Numbered from the stretch's first letter, positions 1-9,304 are shown. The stretch: 64,000 nucleotides of DNA from Endozoicomonas sp. SCSIO W0465 (GCF_023716865.1 NZ_CP092417.1:2334001-2398000); one strand, 5' to 3'. Program-made: numbers and translations. The notes: a model not told the origin generated them from the letters alone.

Positions 1-22
1 AGCCTCTGCACAACGCCTTTAT

Positions 23-213
23 GGAATTGTCCCAAAATAATTTGGAATTGTCCCAAAATAATTTGCACATTTTGAACTCGATTTCCGTTCATCCTGAGCT
101 TGTCGAAGGGTGATTGGCACAATACATGAGGCCGGAGTTCACGCCCTTCGACAGGCTCAGGACGAACGTAGTTTTGAAATTCAGAAATGTGGAAATTATT
201 TCAGGACAGCTCC
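23..213. repeat. MITE-like imperfect inverted repeat
   Basis: Two arms (about 44-110 and 144-213) are imperfect reverse complements. Their inner ends carry the motif CCTGAGCTTGTCGAAGGG and its near-complement, and their outer parts share an AATAATTTnCACATTT core. A 21-bp unit containing GGAATTGTCCCAAAATAA is tandemly duplicated at 23-64. No reading frame is evident, so this looks like a non-autonomous palindromic element or a REP-type repeat. Positions 214-289 show nothing further. Confidence 0.6.
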
Positions 214-289
214 TATGTCATCTAACCGTGGCTGAAAGTCTCTATGCAGTTTTACGCCGTCCGGGGTCTGGTTTTGCTAAATAATCTGT

Positions 290-1069
290 CTATTGAATGA
301 CAAAGGCACCATAACCCACCACCCGGCTTTTATCGCCAGCAGTATCTCCGGAATTGCGTACATCAAGCGTAATGACATCCATTCCCCGATGCTGGGCAAC
401 CTTCAATACACCGTTAAGAGGATAGCAGCCACAGGCTTGCCCACCGGTTAAATTATCACTGAGCTGTTCAATGGCTTTCACCGTCTGGTTATCCCGGTAA
501 CAGGCCTCTTCATAACTGTGGTAATGACTGAGGTCGGAGCTGATAATGATCAGGGTTTCCTCTGCTCCCCAGAGGTGCTCAATCACTTCAGCGACCGCTA
601 TAGGGCTGGTGTCGCCCACCACGATGGGAATCAGTTTGAAGTCATCCAGGCATTCCTGAAGAAAAGGGCACTGGACCTCAAGACTGTGTTCGCAGGTATG
701 GGCTTCGTCGACGGTCTCTATCTGGCTGAATTGTTTTAATTCCTCCATGGCTGCAATATCCAGTGGGATGTTACCAAGCGGTGTGGCAAATGCTTCACAG
801 TCCGGTAGGGCCATGCCCTGCAGAGGAACTCTGTGACTGGGGCCAAGGAGAGCCACCCGGTGAATATTCTTGCGCATTGAGTGCAGCAGGCGGTAGGCGC
901 TGGCGGCGACAGGGCCGGAATACAGGAAGCCGGCATGGGGAACGATCAGTACTTTCGGTGAGAAATCCCTGGGGCGGGCATCACTGAGCATCTCTTTAAC
1001 CATGCTGGTCAAAGCGCTGGGTGAGTCTGGGTAAAAGGTTCCGGCTACAGCGGGTTGGCGAATAATCAT
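290..1069 (-). CDS. amrB: AmmeMemoRadiSam system protein B (MEMO1 family)
   Basis: A 259-residue MEMO-family protein. The start is placed at MIIRQPAVAGTFYP, the usual family N-terminus, with a GGGGGAGA ribosome site just upstream; a longer frame to 1141 has no such support. Conserved His/Asp segments are visible: PHAGFLYSGP, GPSHRVPL, CEHSLEVQCPFLQ and SSDLSHYHSYEEA, the dioxygenase-like pocket residues of the family. The biochemical role in bacteria is not established. The gene is divergent from the radical SAM partner, with 165 bp between starts, so the pair probably shares a control region. The third partner (AMMECR1 domain) is not in this window. Confidence 0.9.
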   Translation of the reverse strand: MIIRQPAVAGTFYPDSPSALTSMVKEMLSDARPRDFSPKVLIVPHAGFLYSGPVAASAYRLLHSMRKNIHRVALLGPSHRVPLQGMALPDCEAFATPLGNIPLDIAAMEELKQFSQIETVDEAHTCEHSLEVQCPFLQECLDDFKLIPIVVGDTSPIAVAEVIEHLWGAEETLIIISSDLSHYHSYEEACYRDNQTVKAIEQLSDNLTGGQACGCYPLNGVLKVAQHRGMDVITLDVRNSGDTAGDKSRVVGYGAFVIQ

Positions 1070-1234
1070 TATGGGTTCTCCCCCGAGAGTGGCTGAGCCC
1101 TGCCGACACATGTTAAGCGAAATAAACCACTCTCTTTGCATCGCTCAAATAATGTGGGCAGGGCCTATAATTATAGCCTTGGTTACTACCATCAGGATGA
1201 CAATCAGGCCGTAAACCTGGTCTGGAGAGGGATT

Positions 1235-2335
1235 ATGCACAGAGAAAAAACACCTTCCGGAAACGTGTCAACAACCTATTGGCATGCACTGGGGGATGGG
1301 CGAATCCAATGTGATGTATGCCCGAGGGCCTGTAAACTTCGGGAAGGGCAGCAGGGGCTCTGTTTTGTCCGTGCCTGTGAAAGTCACCAGATTGTGCTCA
1401 CCAGCTATGGTCGCTCCTCCGGTTTTTGTATTGATCCTATTGAAAAAAAACCGCTGAACCACTTTCTTCCGGGAACCCCGGTTCTGTCATTCGGTACCGC
1501 TGGTTGTAATCTGGCCTGCAAATTCTGTCAGAACTGGGATATGAGCAAATCCCGTGAGATGGATACCCTGGCTGACCAGGCATCACCAGAGCAACTGGCC
1601 GATACGGCTGAGCAAATGGGCTGTCGGTCACTGGCATTTACCTATAATGACCCGGTGATTTTCCTGGAATACGCCATTGATGTCGCCCGGGCGGCTCATG
1701 AAAAACAGTTGAAGTCAGTGGCCGTTTCTGCCGGCTATATCTGTGAACAGCCCAGAGAAGCGTTCTTCCGCTATATGGATGCCGCCAATATTGACCTGAA
1801 AGCGTTCAGTGAGAACTTTTATCGAAAGATCTGCGGTGGCGCTCTGCAACCGGTGCTTGAAACACTGGAATACCTCAAGCATGAAACCACTGTCTGGTTT
1901 GAGATAACCACCTTGCTGATTCCCGGTGAAAATGATTCTGAACGGGAATTGAACGACCTGTGTCAATGGGTTGTTGAGCATCTGGGCGTGGACGTTCCGA
2001 TTCATTTCACCGCCTTTCATCCCGACTGGAAAATGCGCGATTACCCCAATACACCGGCTGCTACTTTGACCAGAGCCAGGCAAATAGCAGTGAATCATGG
2101 TATTCGATACGCCTACACAGGCAATGTTCACGATGCTGACGGTGGCAGTACCCGCTGTCACCACTGTCACAGCATGCTCATTGAGCGTGACTGGTATGTG
2201 CTGGGTGAGTGGGGGGTTAATGCTTCGCAAGGTAAGGGATTCTGTCGGCAGTGTGGTACACCGGTTGCCGGTGTGTTTGAAACACAGCCGGGCATTTGGG
2301 GCAGTCGCCGGGTACCGGTTAGCATCGTCTCCTGA
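1235..2335 (+). CDS. amrS: AmmeMemoRadiSam system radical SAM enzyme
   Basis: A 366-residue radical SAM protein. The cluster motif CNLACKFC (C91, C95, C98 from the chosen start) binds the 4Fe-4S cluster that cleaves S-adenosylmethionine. An N-terminal cysteine set (CDVCPRAC, C26/C29/C33, plus C43) and a C-terminal set (CHHCHS ... CRQCG) probably bind further metal. It resembles PflA-like activases. The frame is open back to 1136, but ATG 1235 follows GGAGAGGG and begins the conserved region. It is divergent from amrB. The substrate is unknown. Confidence 0.9.
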   Translation: MHREKTPSGNVSTTYWHALGDGRIQCDVCPRACKLREGQQGLCFVRACESHQIVLTSYGRSSGFCIDPIEKKPLNHFLPGTPVLSFGTAGCNLACKFCQNWDMSKSREMDTLADQASPEQLADTAEQMGCRSLAFTYNDPVIFLEYAIDVARAAHEKQLKSVAVSAGYICEQPREAFFRYMDAANIDLKAFSENFYRKICGGALQPVLETLEYLKHETTVWFEITTLLIPGENDSERELNDLCQWVVEHLGVDVPIHFTAFHPDWKMRDYPNTPAATLTRARQIAVNHGIRYAYTGNVHDADGGSTRCHHCHSMLIERDWYVLGEWGVNASQGKGFCRQCGTPVAGVFETQPGIWGSRRVPVSIVS

Positions 2336-2484
2336 CCGCCAATCTCCAGACCAGGTTGCTATTGAGCAAGTATCAGTGCGCAGAACCGCAGACAAGGTGG
2401 TTAGCCCTACTGACCAGCGTGGGGAATTTTTGGCCTCCTCCCTTTGTCCAATAAGTTAAGTCTAATCAAAAAGGGAATTATATT

Positions 2485-4293
2485 ATGACTTTACCATTAA
2501 CTACCTCGCCGAATACTCAGCTTCTCACCCCCAATGAGGCTTCCTATCCGGGGAAGCGCACTGCTGACCGGAGTTTTGCTGGTTTTCCCGTAGAGCCAGT
2601 GGAGAGCAACGAACTGACTCAACGTACGTTAGAAGCCAGCGTCTGTAGCTTCTGTCACGATCTTGGCCGTGATATTCACCAGGTGACGGTGGAGCAGAAC
2701 AGTGTCCTGTGTGGCAGCTGCACACAGCGATTTACCGATGACCCAACGATGTCTCTTTATGGCATTGAGCGTTTGGACAAACCCATAAGGCTGCGCAACA
2801 CGGCACAGATGCTGGACGAGGTTACGATTCACTGCCCTTATCACACGGATTGCGACCAGACCCTGAAGTTTGGCAAGCTGCGTGAGTTTGTTGAGCGGGA
2901 AGACCGACCGCTCACTGACGCCGAATCTTACAAGCAGGAGCTTTTTACTCAACTTGATGTGGACTATGGCGAAGAGCGACTTACTGGTTACTGTGAACGT
3001 GAAGATCTGGCTTCTAAGCCCCATCTTAAAGATCATCTCTACCAGTGCCAATGGCGTCTGCACAGGTGTCGCTACTGTCGTGAGGTGATGCCCCGGGAGA
3101 GCTATCTGACCACCCATAAAACCCAATGCACAAAGTTGAACACCCGAATTGATAACCGAACGCTGACTGCAGTAACTTGCGATCATTGTGGTGATAGCTA
3201 CTTCGGCACGAAAGGGCAAAAAATGCGCCACAAGAGCGTATGTTTACCGGAACATACCCCGGTCAGGCTTGATGATATCCTGAAACTTCCGCCGGAAAAG
3301 CAGGTCGCCCTCATCAACGAATACCGACCGTTAGTGAATTATTTAACCGAAAGACTGGAAAATATGGTCGATTTTTATGCTGAAACTCACAATAATCGTG
3401 CTGAGGAAGATCACGCGATAGAAAGACAGTTTGATGACCTTGACAATAAAGTAAAGGAGCAGAAAGCCATTATTAAAAAAATGCGGTCTGACCAGAACAG
3501 CACCCGACTTGCTCTTGTCAGCTCAGAGACCGAGTTGCAAAGCACCCGACTTGCTCTTGACAGCACAGAGACCAGGTTGCGTGTGCTTGAGGCCTGCGAT
3601 GCCCGCCATCGGTTGATTTGTGACCTCAGAAAGCAACCCACCAAACTGAAAGCGATACAGCCGGGGGCACTGAGCGATCGGGAGTGGTTGCGACTGGAAG
3701 TGGCCAAAAAGGACGACTGGCTCAAGCCCACCCGTCTGATAGAGCAGCTTGAGAACATGGTTTACGACAGCTCAGATACAATAGTACCACGCAAGGGCTG
3801 TACCACTATCACCTCCGAACGAGACCCCGACGTACTTATCTTTCATATTGCTGATGTTAACGCACTCCCCGGGCAGGTTGGAGACGTTTCAGTTAAGGGG
3901 AATTTTTATGACGCCGATATGCACATCACGGTTCGCCAAACGGATGATGGCAAGGTGAAATTGGGTTTATCCATCAGTTCTAATGACAAGTTCAACGTGG
4001 GAGATTCGGTGTTTGGTCAGTGCCACTTTAAAGTCTTCACTGCCCATCCGCTCTATTGCAGGAAGGGCTTCATGCAGATGAGCAAGCTCCCGGTTAACCC
4101 TTGCGACAGCCCGGAACCATATATGGTAATCGATGAAAAATTTGCCGTGCCTCAGGCGGGCCTGGATGGCAGCGCCATCGCTCGAGATATGCTGATTCAG
4201 CTCAGGTTTACCGATAATCAGCCCAAAGGCCGGAAGGCATTAACGGCGCCGGTAAATAAGTTAAGAAAAAGCTTCAGGGGAGCAGCACACTGA
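2485..4293 (+). CDS. TRAF-architecture protein: zinc fingers, coiled coil, TRAF-C/MATH-like domain
   Basis: 602 residues, with a good AAGGGA ribosome site 8 nt before the ATG. Order seen: a CxxC...CxxC ring-like segment (C54, C57, C76, C79); a Cys/His-rich region with TRAF-type fingers (C170...H184-C188; C195-C198-H211-C215; C232-C235-H249-C253); a probable coiled coil at about 295-372 with a duplicated STRLAL(V/D)S unit; and a C-terminal block (about 448-575) that reads like a TRAF-C/MATH beta-sandwich (DVLIFHI ... NFYDADMHITVRQ ... ARDMLIQLRF). In eukaryotes this architecture makes trimeric receptor adaptors and E3 ligases. Here it is inferred to be a host-directed, eukaryote-like protein. 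No signal peptide or membrane segment is seen. The ring-like part is incomplete against a canonical RING, so ligase activity is uncertain. Confidence 0.7.
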   Translation: MTLPLTTSPNTQLLTPNEASYPGKRTADRSFAGFPVEPVESNELTQRTLEASVCSFCHDLGRDIHQVTVEQNSVLCGSCTQRFTDDPTMSLYGIERLDKPIRLRNTAQMLDEVTIHCPYHTDCDQTLKFGKLREFVEREDRPLTDAESYKQELFTQLDVDYGEERLTGYCEREDLASKPHLKDHLYQCQWRLHRCRYCREVMPRESYLTTHKTQCTKLNTRIDNRTLTAVTCDHCGDSYFGTKGQKMRHKSVCLPEHTPVRLDDILKLPPEKQVALINEYRPLVNYLTERLENMVDFYAETHNNRAEEDHAIERQFDDLDNKVKEQKAIIKKMRSDQNSTRLALVSSETELQSTRLALDSTETRLRVLEACDARHRLICDLRKQPTKLKAIQPGALSDREWLRLEVAKKDDWLKPTRLIEQLENMVYDSSDTIVPRKGCTTITSERDPDVLIFHIADVNALPGQVGDVSVKGNFYDADMHITVRQTDDGKVKLGLSISSNDKFNVGDSVFGQCHFKVFTAHPLYCRKGFMQMSKLPVNPCDSPEPYMVIDEKFAVPQAGLDGSAIARDMLIQLRFTDNQPKGRKALTAPVNKLRKSFRGAAH

Positions 4294-4492
4294 AGCGTAC
4301 CGGCTTGTGGTTTATCAACTGATTTCTCTGGGCAGCCATGAAAAGAGAACTGGCCTGGTCTGTTGCAAAAACCACAGGTCCGGCGGGAAAAGAAAGCGGT
4401 GCTTTTTTAACTGACGCTGGCCAGTTATTCATTGCCTGTTCCGGTATTCGCTCAGTAGAATAATTTATCAATAACAGGACTAATGCTTTATC

Positions 4493-4930
4493 GTGTCAGA
4501 TATGGTTAACCGGATCGAAACCAGAGACATCACTTCCATTAGTAAGTGCGATCAGTGCAGTTCACTGTGTTGCACTTACATCACTCAGGAGCTGGATACC
4601 CCACGCAGCATGCAGGCGTTTGATGTGCTGCTCTGGCAGGTTGCGCATCAGGGCGTGCATATTTTCAAGGATGGTAATGGCTGGTATTTGCTCTGTCAGA
4701 CCCGGTGTGAGTTTCTGCTGCCACAAAACCGCTGTGGCATCTATGAACGACGCCCCATTATCTGCCGGGAGCACAGTAACGAAGCCTGTGAGTTTGATGC
4801 GCCGGTCAATGAGGGCTGTGAGCTGTATTTTCAGACGTATGATGAGCTGGATCATTATTGTCGCCAGCGGTTTAAAGGTTGGGATAAACGACTGGAGAAG
4901 TTTGAAGCGGAGCGGGCGAAGAAAAAGTAG
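4493..4930 (+). CDS. YkgJ-family cysteine-cluster protein
   Basis: 145 residues beginning at GTG (an in-frame ATG lies three codons later), with a weak AACAGGA site upstream. Cysteines sit in the family pattern: CDQCSSLCC near the N-terminus, then CEFLLPQNRCGIYERRPIICREH, which is typical of the UPF0153/YkgJ metal-chelating domain. The C-terminus is basic (AERAKKK). The function is not established for the family. It is followed directly by dispersed palindromic repeats. No gene is seen in the 200 bp between it and the TRAF-like gene. Confidence 0.85.
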   Translation: MSDMVNRIETRDITSISKCDQCSSLCCTYITQELDTPRSMQAFDVLLWQVAHQGVHIFKDGNGWYLLCQTRCEFLLPQNRCGIYERRPIICREHSNEACEFDAPVNEGCELYFQTYDELDHYCRQRFKGWDKRLEKFEAERAKKK

Positions 4931-5277
4931 CGGGTATGCATTCCCACGGGGGAGAGGTTGTCGCAAAGCCTTCCGAACACCTCGTTCCCACGCTCTGGAG
5001 GGTGTCGCAAAACCCTCCAGGCACTCCGGACATCTCGTTCCCACGCTCTGGAGGTTGTCGCAAAACCCTGCGGACACTCTGGACATCTCGTTCCCATGCT
5101 CCGCGTGGGAATGCATACCGATCCCGCCACAAATACCATACTCGCATGGAGCCCCCGAAAACCCTACCAGGCAGTGGCTCTTTCTCCTGCTGTCAGATCC
5201 GTATGCATTCCCACGCGGAGCGTGGGAACGAGGTGTCCGGAGGGTTTTGCGACACCCTCTCTGCGTGGGAATGCATA
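4931..5277. repeat. Dispersed palindromic repeat cluster, left part
   Basis: Several copies of a module containing TTCCCACGC-gga-GCGTGGGAA (a perfect 9-bp stem, e.g. 5208-5228), the phrase GTCGCAAAACCCT, and a spacer with ATACCATACTCGCATGGAG. Related copies occur at 7189-7305 and 14327-14590. Frames across it encode only repeat-derived peptides, so no gene is called in these 347 bp. The right edge is cut by the group II intron. Confidence 0.85.
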
Positions 5278-5754
5278 GTGCGCTGGGATAAGCGGCGTAT
5301 ATCTTGCGGGTGAAAGTCCCGTTGCGGAAGGAGAACCAGCTCCACCGTATAGCGAGTCTTGCGTTGCTGAAGGTAACGAAAGTGATGAAGCGTAGACAGC
5401 GAAATATCCGAGCCGAAACCAAATGGTGAACGTGACAGCTCCGAAATACCACTTGTTGTGGGTGCCGATGCTCTTATGCAGGCAGCAGGCCCAAGAGTGC
5501 TGTGTAAGGTCAATCTGGGAATCCGAACAGCACTACCCTCCGGAGTCGCAGGCGTCGGCGAGTTTATAGAGATATACGACTGAACCCAGGAGATCCATAG
5601 GGCTCTCAAAGGATTGAGTATGTTAAGTACAAGTGCAAAACACGAGGCTTTACAGATGGCTCTATGGAAGTCGGAGTCAGTCATAGTAGTGATGAAGCGG
5701 GTAACGACCGTGGAGCGAAGGGCTGGCAGTTAGATCGAGCGTGAGAGAGAAACA

Positions 5755-7149
5755 ATGACCGTACTCAGCAACGACGGACAATCATGGTTAACGAAACTTG
5801 AGCGCATAGGTGAGAAATCGGCATACGACAGACAAATGGTGTTCAATAACCTTGGTCACCTGCTAAATGTTGACATGCTGAAGGAGCAATTCCATCGGTT
5901 GAACGGGAATAAAGCCGTAGGTATTGACCGTGAGACAAAGGAGACTTACGGCGTAAAACTGGATGAAAATCTGAAACACCTTCTCCAGCGCATTCGCCGT
6001 GGGACTTACAGGCCAAAACCCGCGAGGGTCACTGAAATCCCGAAAGAGGATGGGAGCAAACGGCCACTGGTCATATCCTGCTTTGAAGACAAACTGGTGC
6101 AACTTGCAGCCAGTCAAATCCTTGGCAAGATATACGAACCGCTGTTTCTACCGTGCTCATACGGATTCAGGCCCGGCTTGAGTTGTCACGATGCTTTGAG
6201 GACTTTGCTGCAGTCCAGTTCCCGAATTCGGGATGGTGCTGTGGTAGAAATTGATATCTGCAAGTACTTCAACAGAATTCCTCACAGGGAGCTGATGAAG
6301 ATTTTGCGAATGAAGATATCAGACCAGCGTTTTCTCAGGCTGATAGAAGTCCTGATTACAGCACCTGTGATGGAACACAAGCAAGTATCCGACAATCGGG
6401 AAGGATGTCCGCAAGGGGCTATCCTGTCGCCAGTGCTGGCCAATATCTATCTGCACTACGTGATAGATGAATGGTTTGCCGAGGTAAGCCGTTCTCACAT
6501 CAAAGGGCGGGCGGAAATGGTGAGGTACGCTGACGATATGGTATTCCTTTTTGGGGATGCCAGTGAAGCAGAGCGCTTTTATAAAGTGTTGCCAAAACGG
6601 TTAGAGAAGTTTGGTCTGGAGTTGCATAGAGAGAAATCGCAGATAATTCCTGCAGGATGGATTGCAGCTCAGAGGGCCAATCAATCAGGTAAGCGTCTTT
6701 CGACGTTTAACTTCCTGGGGTTCACCTGTTACTGGGGTAAGATGCGAAAAGGTGGTTGGCGACTGAAGTTCACCAGCCGTAAAGATCGTTTTGCATCGAA
6801 GCTCAAAGGGTTAAGGGAGTTCCTCTGGAAGCGCCTGAGTTCTGACCGTGTGCAAACGCTGAAGAGAGCGATTCGGGGGATCAAGGGATGGATCAACTAT
6901 CATGGGATCACAGACAATCAAGGACGGGTCAGGCAGTTCATTCTGCAAGGCAAACGAACGATCCACAGATGGCTTAATCGTCAGGGAGGAAAAGGATACT
7001 TGAGCTGGGGAAAGCTGGTGAAAATTCTTAAAGTGTTGGCGTATCCAGAGAGCTGGAAAACGGTGTCAATGTTCCGGTCTCACCGAACATGTGTGGGGAC
7101 ACGGGTCTATCGGGAGCCGGATGCGGTAATTCCGCAAGTCCGGTTCTGA
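5755..7149 (+). CDS. ltrA: Group II intron reverse transcriptase/maturase
   Basis: 464 residues. The RT palm is clear: catalytic D167 in VEIDICKYF, GCPQGAILSPVLANIYL at about 217-233, and YADD at 258-261. The X/maturase region follows (GIKGWINYHGI). No C-terminal HNH endonuclease is present, so mobility probably uses endonuclease-independent priming. The last 12 codons (from EPDAVI to the stop) are read from the domain V hairpin, so the protein C-terminus and the ribozyme core share sequence. It acts in splicing and retrohoming of its host intron. Confidence 0.95.
   Translation: MTVLSNDGQSWLTKLERIGEKSAYDRQMVFNNLGHLLNVDMLKEQFHRLNGNKAVGIDRETKETYGVKLDENLKHLLQRIRRGTYRPKPARVTEIPKEDGSKRPLVISCFEDKLVQLAASQILGKIYEPLFLPCSYGFRPGLSCHDALRTLLQSSSRIRDGAVVEIDICKYFNRIPHRELMKILRMKISDQRFLRLIEVLITAPVMEHKQVSDNREGCPQGAILSPVLANIYLHYVIDEWFAEVSRSHIKGRAEMVRYADDMVFLFGDASEAERFYKVLPKRLEKFGLELHREKSQIIPAGWIAAQRANQSGKRLSTFNFLGFTCYWGKMRKGGWRLKFTSRKDRFASKLKGLREFLWKRLSSDRVQTLKRAIRGIKGWINYHGITDNQGRVRQFILQGKRTIHRWLNRQGGKGYLSWGKLVKILKVLAYPESWKTVSMFRSHRTCVGTRVYREPDAVIPQVRF
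7114..7146 (+). ncRNA. Group II intron domain V hairpin
   Basis: A 33-nt hairpin with outer stem GAGCCGGA/UCCGGUUC and upper stem UGCGG/CCGCA. This is the catalytic core of a group II ribozyme. It overlaps the end of the maturase frame. Confidence 0.85.
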
Positions 7150-7188
7150 GGAGGGGCTTGCCCGGGTGACCGGGCAGGTCTACTCACC

Positions 7189-7305
7189 CCGATCCAGCCA
7201 CAAGTACCATACTCGCATGGAGCCCCCGAAAACCCTACCAGGCAGTGGCTCTTTCTCATGCTGCCAGATCCGTATGCATTCCCACGCGGAGCGTGGGAAC
7301 GAGGA
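7189..7305. repeat. Dispersed palindromic repeat, right part after intron
   Basis: Continuation of the repeat split by the intron: CCGATCC-AGCCACAAGTACCATACTCGC, then a spacer, then the TTCCCACGC/GCGTGGGAA palindrome at 7279-7299. With 5240-5277 it rebuilds one unit matching 14360-14527. Confidence 0.85.
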
Positions 7306-7336
7306 AAGGGAAGGAGGGCAACCGACCTAAGCTGGA

Positions 7337-8944
7337 TTAGAACCAGATTTCCATCTGGGCACCGTAAGTCCAGCCATCAGATTTGCTGCCATAGGCATTC
7401 ATAATTTGCTGGGCGTCGGTAAAGGTGTCGAAATATTCAAGGCCCAGTGCGCTGCAAATTTCTGAGGCATTGCTGCTTCCGCTACATGAGTCGGGTATCG
7501 CGTTAGCAGTTGGTTCCCCCGGTCCTTGAATATATCCGTGAGCATCGTTCCAGTTGGCATAGGTGGCAAAGATACGAATTTGTGGTCTTATCCAGTTACC
7601 GAATTGAGGGTGGAATTGCTGGGCCAGAGTAAATTTCCAGAGTTTGCTTTTGAACAATCCGCTGCTAATAAGATCAGCTCCGTCCACATAAGAAGAGCTG
7701 GCGTTTTTAACCTGATCATAACCAATTTCAACGGTTGTACTAGTCAGGTCATTCCAATTCCAGGAAGGTCTGATACCTGCTGTTACCCAAGTCGTTTTCT
7801 TGCCAAAATTGGGATACAAATCATTTTTATCATACTTAACTTCTGTTACGCCAAGAAGATACATCATATCCAGTTTAGGCATCAGGGAGACAGCGCCATG
7901 ATCCATAATGCGCCAGAGTTTGTTCCCTTTGTACCAGTCGGTAGTTTGCAGATACATACCCGCTGAGCCTGTACCAGGGCCTGTCATGGCATCCGTGGCG
8001 TACTGGACAATGAATTTATTGAAACCACCCAGTACGTCCCAGGTAAGTTCGCCGGTAAACATCCAGCCGTTCTTATCAAAGGTGCTTTTATGGTAAGTGC
8101 CAACGGACAGGTTATCGGCAGGGCTGCCTATCCCGTAGTCAATTCCAAGCTCCAGATTAAGCTTATCCATTATAGGAATTTCGTTCCAGCGGAAGTCAAT
8201 TATGTTAGTGGTAATGTTTTCTGTTTTATAGCCTGGAGAAGTTGCAGCATTGACTGGTATTACTTCATTTCCAGTGACTCCACCAGTAGGTACTGTAACT
8301 GATGCTTTAGCACCGGCCTGCCAGGAAGGGTATATCACTTTATTTTGATTCCTCACCCACGCAACATCAAACTTGCCGATCCCTACATCAATGTTCTCGA
8401 TACCAACACCTGGTCCAGATAGGTTCCAGTAGTAGTAATCAATGATATAGACATCATGACGATTATAAAAACGTTTGCCGACCCACAACATTGAACCGGG
8501 CAATGCGTCTCCAAAGACACCAGTGGCTTTCAGGTTCATCTCCCGAACCGCAGGCTCAGTGGTTTCATAGTCATCTTGCTGGGCAACTTTGTAGGCAATA
8601 TTGGTATCCAGGTAAAACTGCACACCATCCTGATCAAAAAGATTCGCACCAAACCTCATTTCTGCATAGGTTTCGCACTCATTACCCAAACGATACTTTG
8701 AGGGGGCGCCTGCTGCTTTAAAGCATAACTGCTGACCCCCCTTGTCAGTGCTGCCAATACCTGAACGGACATAAGCAGTGAAATTAATATCATCGCCTGT
8801 TACCGCCATTGCACAGGTGGATGCAGAAGCAATGGCAACTGCTCCAAAATACTGGCATGAGCGACGGGAAACCGATGAAACCATTTGGGATAATGTTTTC
8901 AGCCCGGTGTTTGGGGTTGACGTTGATTGATGCCTGGAAAGCAT
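7337..8944 (-). CDS. lamB: Maltoporin-like outer-membrane sugar porin
   Basis: 535 residues from the chosen ATG, which has AAGGTAGG upstream; the open frame extends to 9076 without support. The N-terminal stretch with a hydrophobic core ends in STCAMA before VTGDDINFTAYVRSG, a signal peptide of unusual length (about 47 residues). The remainder is aromatic-rich beta-strand sequence with LamB-type phrases (MLWVGKRFYNRHDVYIIDYYYWNLSGPGVGIENI) and ends in an aromatic residue (QMEIWF), as outer-membrane barrels do. It is expected to pass maltodextrins to the MalEFGK transporter. It is longer than the E. coli protein. Confidence 0.85.
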   Translation of the reverse strand: MLSRHQSTSTPNTGLKTLSQMVSSVSRRSCQYFGAVAIASASTCAMAVTGDDINFTAYVRSGIGSTDKGGQQLCFKAAGAPSKYRLGNECETYAEMRFGANLFDQDGVQFYLDTNIAYKVAQQDDYETTEPAVREMNLKATGVFGDALPGSMLWVGKRFYNRHDVYIIDYYYWNLSGPGVGIENIDVGIGKFDVAWVRNQNKVIYPSWQAGAKASVTVPTGGVTGNEVIPVNAATSPGYKTENITTNIIDFRWNEIPIMDKLNLELGIDYGIGSPADNLSVGTYHKSTFDKNGWMFTGELTWDVLGGFNKFIVQYATDAMTGPGTGSAGMYLQTTDWYKGNKLWRIMDHGAVSLMPKLDMMYLLGVTEVKYDKNDLYPNFGKKTTWVTAGIRPSWNWNDLTSTTVEIGYDQVKNASSSYVDGADLISSGLFKSKLWKFTLAQQFHPQFGNWIRPQIRIFATYANWNDAHGYIQGPGEPTANAIPDSCSGSSNASEICSALGLEYFDTFTDAQQIMNAYGSKSDGWTYGAQMEIWF

Positions 8945-9304
8945 GTTTAGCCTACCTTGTGTGTTGCTCTGGCTCCGGCTCTCTTTTATCATCCTGGCGC
9001 TTGCAGAGCGGCAGGGTGTGGTTGAAATAACCGCTTCACGCTGGGTAAACGGGCGTTCATAAAAGCAGGTAGCCATCGGTTAATGTGTGTTGAAAAAGCA
9101 AGGCCCGCTTTCCGTGCAGGAAAAGGAGTAATAAGCGCGTCGTATAAATTGAGCTGCATTGAACGACTTAACACAGCCTCGACGAAAGGTTGTTGGGTAT
9201 CCCGGTTTTTTATCCCTGACTGAGCGCCAGAGTCCTTTAAGAATTTAGTTCAGGGTTTAGAGATGGGCAAAAAAATGTTCACTATATGGACTTTTTTTCT
9301 GTAT
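8945..9304 (-). promoter_or_regulatory. Upstream region of the maltoporin gene
   Basis: 360 bp without a convincing gene between the DUF2244 stop and the porin start. A single GGATGA (minus strand, 8988-8993) resembles the core of a MalT box, but one hexamer is not enough to call a site. No clear -35/-10 pair was assigned. Confidence 0.3.

Larger units (their letters stand above)
5278..7188 (+). mobile_element. Group II intron with internal maturase gene
   Basis: The 5' end reads GTGCGCTGGG (GUGCG consensus) directly after the repeat segment GGGAATGCATA. The 3' end has a domain V hairpin (7114-7146), a domain VI hairpin (GCCCGGGTGACCGGGC) and a CTACTCAC terminus. The uninterrupted repeat copies at 5107 and 14400 read straight through the insertion point (GCATA then CCG), which fixes the boundaries to within 1-2 nt. 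The 477 bp between the 5' end and the maturase is structured intron RNA (domains I-III), not protein-coding. Confidence 0.9.

Noticed and set aside
4274..4471. 65-codon minus-strand frame after the TRAF-like gene
   Set aside because: It overlaps the stop of the neighbouring gene, has no ribosome site or recognisable similarity, and is short enough to arise by chance.
8988..8993. MalT-box-like GGATGA upstream of the porin
   Set aside because: A single hexamer without paired sites or a located promoter.
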